Shown piece after piece: positions 58,856 through 64,000 of a DNA stretch of 64,000 nt. A program made the position numbers and the translations under genes. Position 1 is the first letter of the stretch; every line of letters begins with the position of its first letter. Below the pieces are notes generated by a model, which was not told the origin of the DNA, did not search any database, and was given only the letters and a program-made list of their open reading frames with translations. Origin of the DNA: a virus; IMG/VR virus record IMGVR_UViG_3300028596_000009, positions 102,824 to 166,823 of that record. One strand, written 5' to 3'.

Positions 58856-59103
58856 CACCTGTGTCGACCGAGCCCGAGAAGGTCTACCAGCCGTTCAGTG
58901 ATGACGAGGTCGCGGTGATGCGGGCCTGGCAGAACGCCCATCCGGCGGAGGCCGTGTTCTGTGCGCAGGGTCAGCACTATGCTCCGGTGACCACCCCGCT
59001 GTACCCGAACATCGACGGCCTGTGGTGTCCGGAGGAGGGGTGCAGCGATCCGCGCCACCTCTGGGCGTACGCCTACATGCTGGAGGACAGCCCAGGTTCG
59101 TAA
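58852..59103 (+). CDS. Small unknown protein (83 aa)
   Basis: GTG 58852 in a GTGA overlap; GTG 58861 is an alternative. Helix DDEVAVMRAWQNAHPAEAV, CAQGQH and CPEEGCS suggest a zinc site. Last gene before a terminator. Confidence 0.5.
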   Translation: MTPVSTEPEKVYQPFSDDEVAVMRAWQNAHPAEAVFCAQGQHYAPVTTPLYPNIDGLWCPEEGCSDPRHLWAYAYMLEDSPGS

Positions 59104-59165
59104 GTGAACTCGCCTGTGGCACACACCGCCTGACGGGCGGTAAGCTTTCGTTTCGCGGAAGTCAT

Positions 59166-59201
59166 CAGAACCGGGTCCCACCCCACGGGGGCCCGGTTCT
59201 G
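59166..59201 (+). terminator. Perfect 10-bp hairpin terminator
   Basis: CAGAACCGGG (59166-59175) pairs with CCCGGTTCTG (59192-59201) across 16 bases, followed by CCGTTCC. It closes the HD hydrolase chain and separates it from the HicB-like operon. Confidence 0.7.
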
Positions 59202-59242
59202 CCGTTCCCGAACTTCCTCCTCCGTATCCCGGATAAGCGGAG

Positions 59243-59284
59243 GACAAGATTCGTCTTGTCTAGGCGACGGAAACCGGCTACTGT
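59243..59284 (+). promoter_or_regulatory. Promoter with overlapping dyad operator, probable leaderless start
   Basis: TTGTCT (59256-59261) and TACTGT (59279-59284) are separated by 17 bases, a good sigma-A-type pair. A 7-bp dyad GACAAGA-TTCG-TCTTGTC (59243-59260) covers the -35 box. Transcription would begin at about 59291, one base before ATG 59292, with no Shine-Dalgarno sequence, so the mRNA is likely leaderless. Confidence 0.65.
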
Positions 59285-59291
59285 CTACGAC

Positions 59292-59654
59292 ATGGAAATC
59301 ATCAAGGCGGTAGCCAGACGCAGCGCTGGCAACTGGATCGCCGAGTTCACCTACGACGGCACCGCGTACGTCGCATCCGGAACCACCTGGTCACGGCTCA
59401 ATGACTCCATGCGTGAGCTGGTCGGCGACAGGGACCGGGGCCAAGTCCACGTGGCCTGGCACTTCCAGGACCCGGAGCTGGAAGACCTCCACGCCGAGCT
59501 TCACGCGGCACGCAGTGACGCCATCGCCGCCAACCTGAGACTGGAAGAGGCACTGCGTGACGTCGCGCGCGAGTTGGTCCACATCTCCTCCACGCGCGAC
59601 GCGGGCGCCATCCTCGGCTACTCCCACCAGTACATGGCGAAGGTGGCCAAGTGA
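59292..59654 (+). CDS. HicB-like regulator with C-terminal HTH (120 aa)
   Basis: Residues 1-50 (KAVARRSAGNWIAEFTYDG, TAYVASGTTWSRLNDSM) resemble the HicB beta sheet, followed by a helical linker and RDVARELVHISSTRDAGAILGYSHQYM, a short helix-turn-helix. HicB proteins neutralise HicA toxins and bind their own promoter; no HicA was recognised next to it. With the promoter dyad it is probably autoregulatory. ATG stands directly at the expected transcript start. Confidence 0.6.
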   Translation: MEIIKAVARRSAGNWIAEFTYDGTAYVASGTTWSRLNDSMRELVGDRDRGQVHVAWHFQDPELEDLHAELHAARSDAIAANLRLEEALRDVARELVHISSTRDAGAILGYSHQYMAKVAK

Positions 59655-60004
59655 CCACCCCCTACGAGATTCGCCAGCCCGGCCTGCGGAACCGCCTGCT
59701 GACCATCATGGACATCAGCGAGGAGATCGCCGACGCCGCACTGGAGCTTCTCAAGCCGGAACTCTCGGCGTTCGCCGAGTACGAGAGCGCGATCAACTGG
59801 CACACCACCTGCACCTCCTGTGCCCGCATCCTCGACTCTGCCTACAAGGAGACCGTTCGCGCCGAGAAGGCCGAGCAGGCGCTGGAGCAGTATGAGGAGA
59901 GCGTCGTCGGCGACCTGAACGAGAAGAACATCAACCTCGCCCGGACTGTAGCCCGTCTCCAGAAGGAACTCGACGACCTGAAGGCTTCGGAGGGGGCGAA
60001 ATGA
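59651..60004 (+). CDS. Coiled-coil protein (117 aa)
   Basis: GTG 59651 in a GTGA overlap. Helical throughout, with CTSCARIL and a long C-terminal coil (LARTVARLQKELDDL). Possibly a partner of the HicB-like protein. Unknown function. Confidence 0.55.
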   Translation: MTTPYEIRQPGLRNRLLTIMDISEEIADAALELLKPELSAFAEYESAINWHTTCTSCARILDSAYKETVRAEKAEQALEQYEESVVGDLNEKNINLARTVARLQKELDDLKASEGAK

Positions 60005-60237
60005 CCGACATCAAGACCCTGGAACATCAGCTCGTCGGCAGCGTCATGGTCCGCATGCTGGTGCAGTTCCGGAAGCAGAGCGGCATGAGCGTCGAACAGG
60101 TCGCCGAGCTGATGAACACCACCATCGCCGAGGTGGAGGAGTTCGAGAACTCGCACGACCCGATGGCCACCACCGCCATGGACTACGCCCGCATCGTCGG
60201 AACCAGGATCGTCCTGAAGCTCTCGGACGACGAGTGA
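60001..60237 (+). CDS. XRE-type HTH protein (78 aa)
   Basis: ATG in an ATGA overlap. Residues about 20-65 form a helix-turn-helix (QFRKQSGMSVEQVAELMNT, TIAEVEEFEN), the XRE pattern. C-terminal TTAMDYARIVGTRIVLKL is typical of such small DNA-binding proteins. It would regulate this operon or a neighbour. Confidence 0.7.
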   Translation: MTDIKTLEHQLVGSVMVRMLVQFRKQSGMSVEQVAELMNTTIAEVEEFENSHDPMATTAMDYARIVGTRIVLKLSDDE

Positions 60238-60515
60238 GCTACCTCGCGAGCTGGCTCGAAGACCCCGACGGCGGCGGCATCTTCCCTCGCCAGAGGGACC
60301 TGATCCGGGCCCACGAACCGCAGTGCGACAGCCTCACCTACCTCTACCTGCCACGCAAGGGCGGAGTCTCCTGCATAACCGACTCCATGACCTGCAACGG
60401 CTGCGGCATCGAGTTCTTCTGGGAAGGGCTCTACGCCCCCGAGAAGGACTGCAAGTTCACCAACCACTACTTCTGCAAGTGCTGCCTGACCGAGGAATGC
60501 GACTGCACCGAATGA
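60234..60515 (+). CDS. Zinc-knuckle protein (93 aa)
   Basis: GTG in a GTGA overlap. CITD...CNGCG (about 46-56) and CKFTNHYFCKCCLTEECDC near the C-terminus provide at least six Cys residues. Probably a two-site zinc protein. Unknown role. Confidence 0.6.
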   Translation: MSYLASWLEDPDGGGIFPRQRDLIRAHEPQCDSLTYLYLPRKGGVSCITDSMTCNGCGIEFFWEGLYAPEKDCKFTNHYFCKCCLTEECDCTE

Positions 60516-60742
60516 CCGTCCGTACGCACACCCACACCATGACCCCGCTCGCCAACCCGCACATACAGTGCGCCGAGTGCGGCGAACAGGTCACCTCCTT
60601 CCACTGCGCCGAGACCTGTGGCTGTACCGGATCCTCCTGGAACTGGCCCTGCCGTCACGACGCCGACACCCACAACACCTGCCCCACCTGGAGCCCGGTC
60701 GACGGCTGCCAGTGCATCCCGAACGGAGGGGAAACAGCATGA
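60512..60742 (+). CDS. Cys/His-rich protein (76 aa)
   Basis: ATG in an ATGA overlap. CAECGEQVTSFHCAETCGC (about 20-38) and CRHD...C...CQC form a dense metal-site pattern. Unknown function. Confidence 0.6.
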   Translation: MTVRTHTHTMTPLANPHIQCAECGEQVTSFHCAETCGCTGSSWNWPCRHDADTHNTCPTWSPVDGCQCIPNGGETA

Positions 60743-61098
60743 GCGCCCACCCCAACTTCGACGGATGCAGCCTGGAATGCTCCCGGCAGAACGAGCACAC
60801 GAAGGTGTACGGCGATTGCGAGAAGGGCGTGAAGCCCGAGGCCACCGTCACTCTCAGCGTCGTCCTGCCCCATCTCGACGATGTGCCCTCCATCGGCTTC
60901 GAGACCTACACGGTCGAGGGCCTGGCCGATCTGATCGAGCCCGCCCTTCGCGGCGTTCGCATCGAGATCGGGCCGAACAGTCTCACGGCGATAGAGCACG
61001 GCAACGTGCTCACCCTGACCGGCGGCGAGATCCGGTCCATGGCCCTCGAAGCCGCCCACGCCATCATCCACCGCAACGACCCGCAGGAGCAGACATGA
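60739..61098 (+). CDS. Small unknown protein (119 aa)
   Basis: ATG in an ATGA overlap after GAGGGG. N-terminal CSLECSRQ and GDCEKG, then beta-rich VTLSVVLPHLDDVPSIGF and helical ALEAAHAIIHRN. Unknown. Confidence 0.55.
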   Translation: MSAHPNFDGCSLECSRQNEHTKVYGDCEKGVKPEATVTLSVVLPHLDDVPSIGFETYTVEGLADLIEPALRGVRIEIGPNSLTAIEHGNVLTLTGGEIRSMALEAAHAIIHRNDPQEQT

Positions 61099-61304
61099 CC
61101 GAGAAGCCAACGGTCAGCGAGGTATCGGACCGCGCCGAGGAGATAGCGCGGTGCTTCCACGAAGCCTACGAGGAGCTGGCACCGAGTCACGGCTACGAGA
61201 CCCGCGAGGCGTCCCGCAAGCCCTGGGCCGAAGTCCCCGACAACAACAAGGGCCTGATGATCGCCGTCGTGGCGCGACTGCTGGAACGAGAAGTGATCCG
61301 CTGA
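61095..61304 (+). CDS. Small unknown protein (69 aa)
   Basis: ATG in an ATGA overlap. Amphipathic start (EEIARCFHEAYEELA) and basic C-terminus. Unknown function. Confidence 0.5.
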   Translation: MTEKPTVSEVSDRAEEIARCFHEAYEELAPSHGYETREASRKPWAEVPDNNKGLMIAVVARLLEREVIR

Positions 61305-61340
61305 CGCGCCATCATCCATCAGAACGATGAAAGGCCCGCA

Positions 61341-61520
61341 GTGAACCGGAGAGCAGCCGACAAGGGTGGGGCGGAACCCGGTTTCGTCGGACGCCATAGG
61401 CACGAGAAGTCGACCGACTGCACCTGCGGCCACGACATCGGGTGGCATGGCATCGGGCGCCCGAACAGCCTTCGGCACTGCCGGGTCTGCACCTGCGAAA
61501 GCTTTGAACCCAAGAACTGA
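61341..61520 (+). CDS. Zinc-knuckle microprotein (59 aa)
   Basis: GTG 61341 after GAAAGG. CTCGHD ... HCRVCTC forms a two-part metal site with H residues. Basic N-terminus. Unknown function. Confidence 0.5.
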   Translation: MNRRAADKGGAEPGFVGRHRHEKSTDCTCGHDIGWHGIGRPNSLRHCRVCTCESFEPKN

Positions 61521-61547
61521 ACACCCTCCCCGGAAAGGAGAACGACC

Positions 61548-61952
61548 GTGGCGACCTACGTCACCCATGGCCGCAAGTACCACCTCGACCGCGAGTGCCA
61601 CCTGATGAACGGTGGCGAGAACATGTGGGAGTTCGACAGCGAGGACGGCTGGAGTCACAGCTCCGGCGCGTTCCGTCAGGAAGTCGACGGCCCGATGGCC
61701 GCCTCGTACCTGGGGAAGCTGCCCTGCCTGCACTGCGTGCCGATACCCCACCGGGTCCTCCCGCCGCTGTACGGGCAGACCTTCGGACACGAGCCGGTCG
61801 ACGAGTACGACGGCACCCCCGAGCAGAAGAGGGGTGTCACCCGCATCGTGTGCGCCCGCTGTGTGACCTGGACTCGCTGGACCGACGTCGGTCTGTCGGC
61901 CGGATCCCGCGTCTCGTGGCCCTGCACCTCCGCCAAGATCTTCGGTCTCTGA
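61548..61952 (+). CDS. Unknown Cys/His protein (134 aa)
   Basis: GTG 61548 after GGAAAGGAG. LPCLHCVPIPHRV near residue 64 and CARCVTWTRW near 105 give two CxxC pairs; N-terminus has HLDRECHLMN. Perhaps a zinc-dependent small enzyme or finger. Unknown. Confidence 0.55.
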   Translation: MATYVTHGRKYHLDRECHLMNGGENMWEFDSEDGWSHSSGAFRQEVDGPMAASYLGKLPCLHCVPIPHRVLPPLYGQTFGHEPVDEYDGTPEQKRGVTRIVCARCVTWTRWTDVGLSAGSRVSWPCTSAKIFGL

Positions 61953-61976
61953 CCGGTCATCATGAAAGGACCCGCC

Positions 61977-62300
61977 ATGACTTCGGACAACCCCTTCGAG
62001 AACGCCTGCAAGCAGTGTGGAGGCTCCGGCTTCGACCCGGACTATGCCGAACAGGGTCTGCCCGGCATCCCGTGCCACGTCTGCAACGACGACCGCATGG
62101 AGAACTTCGCCAACGCCCTGAACAAAGTCCTGGAGGACTACCGGACCAAGAGGCTGACCGCGAACGCTGTCACCTACGCCATCGCGTACGGCATGAACGA
62201 CACCCACGACCTGATCGACCCGACCATCGACGGGTTCGACGAGGACACCCTCGCCCGGATCAAGGAGCACATCAAGAACCTCCAGGAGAACAAGCTGTGA
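61977..62300 (+). CDS. DnaJ-type zinc-finger protein (107 aa)
   Basis: ATG 61977 after GAAAGGA. CKQCGGSGFDPD ... GIPCHVC matches the CxxCxGxG half of a DnaJ-type cysteine-rich domain. The rest is helical and charged with no J domain. Unknown function. Confidence 0.6.
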   Translation: MTSDNPFENACKQCGGSGFDPDYAEQGLPGIPCHVCNDDRMENFANALNKVLEDYRTKRLTANAVTYAIAYGMNDTHDLIDPTIDGFDEDTLARIKEHIKNLQENKL

Positions 62301-62341
62301 GCCCCGACCCCCTCGCCCAGCACGTCAGCGGCGGCCAGTGA
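62297..62341 (+). CDS. Possible 14-residue coupling minigene
   Basis: GTG 62297 lies in the preceding TGA, and TGA 62339-62341 overlaps the next ATG. The 14-codon frame could serve to carry ribosomes from one gene to the next. The product itself is probably without function; low confidence. Confidence 0.3.
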   Translation: MSPDPLAQHVSGGQ

Positions 62342-62562
62342 TGCAGGAAGGTCCCGAGTTCGATCAGGCGATGGCGGCCAGCAGCCGGGCCTGGGAAAGC
62401 CTCTTCCCCGAGGCGGTTGCCAGGATCCAGGCCCGAAAAGCCGAGGAGCAGGCCGCCCTTCGCCGCGAGGTCATCGACGAGGTCATCGACCGGATCGAGA
62501 ACTTCTACGGCACCCGCGACGGAATCCTCGCCCTGCTCAACCAGATGAAAGAAGAGACGTGA
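62341..62562 (+). CDS. Small helical protein (73 aa)
   Basis: ATG 62341 overlaps the stop of the 14-codon frame (TGATG). Helical and charged (EEQAALRREVIDEVIDRIENF). Unknown function. Confidence 0.5.
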   Translation: MQEGPEFDQAMAASSRAWESLFPEAVARIQARKAEEQAALRREVIDEVIDRIENFYGTRDGILALLNQMKEET

Positions 62563-62711
62563 CCGATCCGACCGAGGCCGTGGCCTCCGCCATCCGCGAC
62601 TTCCCCTTCGACAACTACGGGCTCGACGACGTGGACCCCACCGACGAGAACGCCGAATGGGTCGAAGACCTCGCCGCCGCCATCGTCAACCATCTCCTGG
62701 AGAACCCGTGA
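62559..62711 (+). CDS. Acidic microprotein (50 aa)
   Basis: GTG 62559 in a GTGA overlap. Acidic, helical C-terminus (WVEDLAAAIVNHLLENP). Short, supported mainly by tight coupling at both ends. Confidence 0.45.
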   Translation: MTDPTEAVASAIRDFPFDNYGLDDVDPTDENAEWVEDLAAAIVNHLLENP

Positions 62712-63013
62712 CTCCCGCGCAGCGTATGCGGCGAGCAGCCCTTCTTCTGTCCAGGCTCGCCGACGAAGCACAGGACGACCCGTCCACCCGGGGCGCCTGC
62801 CCGGCTTGCAACGGAACCGGCAGGCGATCCGATCCTCTGCTGATCCAGTGCAGGCACTGCGAGCGTCCGATCACCCGCAAGTCGATCTTCTACGACGGCC
62901 ACCCCAACAACCCGCCGGTCTGGCTCCACGACGCCACGGGTGAACGGATGTGCCAGATCGACTGGATCCGCCATGACCCCCACCCCGTCGCCAAGCCGAG
63001 GACCGAAGAATGA
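62708..63013 (+). CDS. Zinc-finger protein (101 aa)
   Basis: GTG 62708 in a GTGA overlap. CPACNGTGRRSD ... CRHC (about 35-53) is a DnaJ-like/zinc-ribbon pattern, followed by aromatic residues WLHDATGERMC. Unknown. Confidence 0.55.
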   Translation: MTPAQRMRRAALLLSRLADEAQDDPSTRGACPACNGTGRRSDPLLIQCRHCERPITRKSIFYDGHPNNPPVWLHDATGERMCQIDWIRHDPHPVAKPRTEE

Positions 63014-63453
63014 ACGAGCCCACCGATCTGGAGTGGACCCGCGCCGAACTCTTGAAGGCGCAGGCCGAGGCGACCGATCTGCTCGCCCGGGCCGAGAAGG
63101 CCGAAGCCGAGGTCGAGCGTCTGCGGCACACCAACCTGGACCAGCGGGCGGTCCTGCGTGACGTCACCGAGCTGAACGACATCCTGCGGCGGCACTCCGA
63201 CAAGGCCCGGTCGACCCTGCTGAACGTCCAGACCCTCGCCACCCAGTGGGCGGTCCTGCGTACATACGGATCGGCCGCCTACGAACTGAACCGCGTTCTC
63301 GCTGGAGGCCCCGTGAACCAGCCCGCCGGATCGTGCCCCTGCGGTTCTTGCGCCCGGCCCTGCACCGAGCCGGTCACGTGCCCCGACGGTTTCGGGGACT
63401 GCCATGCCGACGACCACACCAACCCGCCCACCGTGAACGGAGAGATCGTATGA
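63010..63453 (+). CDS. Coiled-coil protein with Cys-rich tail (147 aa)
   Basis: ATG in an ATGA overlap. Residues 1-75 are an alanine/glutamate coiled coil (AEATDLLARAEKAEAEVERL); the C-terminal 45 residues hold six Cys (CPCGSCARPC...) likely binding zinc. Unknown function. Confidence 0.55.
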   Translation: MNEPTDLEWTRAELLKAQAEATDLLARAEKAEAEVERLRHTNLDQRAVLRDVTELNDILRRHSDKARSTLLNVQTLATQWAVLRTYGSAAYELNRVLAGGPVNQPAGSCPCGSCARPCTEPVTCPDGFGDCHADDHTNPPTVNGEIV

Positions 63454-63980
63454 CCGACTTCAGCCACTTCATCGAGCGCCTCGAAGCCGAAGGCCAGCGC
63501 CAGCTCGTGAACTCGGAGCGCCTGCCCACCCACATCGCCACCGGCACCGAGGAGGAGTTCCTCGCCCTCGGCTTCGAGTTCTCCCGGCCCAACCCGGTCG
63601 ACCCGATCTTCCGCCACGCCATCCTGCCCGGCGGCTGGACCATTACCGCGTCGCCGGACTCCAGCTACTGGTCCACCATCAACGACCACCTCGGTCGGCC
63701 CCGCGTCTCCATCTTCTACAAGAACGCCCCCTATGACCGGCGGGCCGAGATGTACCTGGACGAGGTCAGCGCCTACGTGTCCCGCATGGTCGGCGACAAC
63801 AAGCCGGTCATCACCGACGACACCTGGGCAACCCCGCAGGCCGTCGCTCTCGCCGCCCGCTGCTGGCTGGACCGCATGTCCGCCTACCTTTCCACCGCCG
63901 AAGGCATGAAGGACTCCGTCATCCACGACGAAGCCGTCCGCTACCACCACCTCCTCGACACCCACGGGAACGCCCTGTGA
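63450..63980 (+). CDS. Unknown protein (176 aa)
   Basis: ATG 63450 in an ATGA overlap; longer frame upstream covers the previous gene. Mixed alpha-beta, TEEEFLALGFEFSRP, WTITASPDSSYWST, and a helical C-terminus. No motif recognised. Confidence 0.6.
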   Translation: MTDFSHFIERLEAEGQRQLVNSERLPTHIATGTEEEFLALGFEFSRPNPVDPIFRHAILPGGWTITASPDSSYWSTINDHLGRPRVSIFYKNAPYDRRAEMYLDEVSAYVSRMVGDNKPVITDDTWATPQAVALAARCWLDRMSAYLSTAEGMKDSVIHDEAVRYHHLLDTHGNAL

Positions 63981-64000
63981 CCACCCGCATCGCCCCCACC
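63977..64000 (+). CDS. Gene beginning at the right edge (partial)
   Basis: GTG 63977 lies in the preceding TGA and the frame stays open to the end of the window (8 codons seen). Only the coupling pattern supports it. Confidence 0.4.

Noticed and set aside
1-64000. tRNA genes
   Set aside because: I searched by eye for T-arm GTTCGA-type signatures and cloverleaf stems in intergenic spaces and found none that fold; a tRNAscan run would be decisive.
1-64000. CRISPR array near the Cas4-like nuclease
   Set aside because: No direct repeats with regular spacers are visible and no cas1/cas2 genes occur; the nuclease sits with recT as in phage recombination loci.
1-64000. Integrase and attachment sites
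   Set aside because: No tyrosine or serine recombinase motifs were recognised in any frame; the excisionase-like protein at 1389 alone is not evidence of lysogeny.

Overview
The window is a stretch of a tailed-phage genome whose host is almost certainly Streptomyces or a close actinobacterial relative. GC content is high with strong third-position GC, GTG starts are common, and tightly packed small genes overlap by ATGA/GTGA/TGATG. A head-tail structural module of siphovirus type is complete enough to recognise: terminase, portal, protease, decoration protein, HK97-type major capsid protein, neck proteins, major tail protein, frameshift-type chaperones, a 1,782-residue tape measure, distal tail and a large tail/FN3 protein. 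No integrase, attachment site, tRNA or CRISPR array was seen. Both ends of the window cut through coding sequence, so the genome continues on either side.

Layout. (1) 1-5,400, + strand: an operon of small, mostly unrecognised proteins, many with CxxC zinc-knuckle pairs, one AlpA/excisionase-type HTH protein, two proteins with membrane segments and three tandem paralogues. (2) 5,400-7,560: hairpin-bounded accessory genes, namely a secreted HExxHxxGxxH metalloprotease, a GT-A glycosyltransferase and, convergent with it, a small PKD/Ig-like protein. (3) 7,737-17,760, + strand: replication and recombination genes, namely a Cas4/RecB-like nuclease, a RecT-like annealing protein, a primase-helicase, an unknown gene whose 3' end overlaps the polymerase reading frame, a family A DNA polymerase carrying an intein in motif B, and a RuvC-like resolvase. 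(4) 49,252 down to 17,757, - strand: lysis and structure, namely endolysin, terminase large subunit with two inteins, holin, portal, protease/scaffold, decoration, major capsid, collagen-like fibre, neck genes, HNH endonuclease, major tail protein, chaperones, tape measure, tail-tip proteins. (5) 33,328-36,435: embedded in that late module, a Streptomyces-type regulatory cassette (winged-helix protein, RsbW-like ATPase, XRE-DUF5753 regulator, DUF397 protein). (6) 49,339-64,000: mostly + strand small genes in two or three long overlapping chains, including an FtsK-gamma-domain protein, a HIT hydrolase, a ParB-fold protein, an HD hydrolase resembling small ppGpp hydrolases, and a HicB-like/XRE pair behind a probable leaderless promoter.

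How the parts work together. The left-centre genes supply DNA synthesis and recombination, and the minus-strand module builds and releases virions. The two right- and left-hand operons look like early host-takeover genes. Four homing-type elements are present: three inteins, each placed in a catalytic motif (polymerase motif B, terminase Walker A and Walker B), plus a free-standing HNH gene beside the major tail gene. The most unusual items are the doubly intein-split terminase ATPase (one intein of apparent class 3), the host-type XRE/DUF397/ATPase cassette inside the late region, the secreted metzincin-like protease, and an RNA-fold candidate that would occlude the start of the major tail protein gene.
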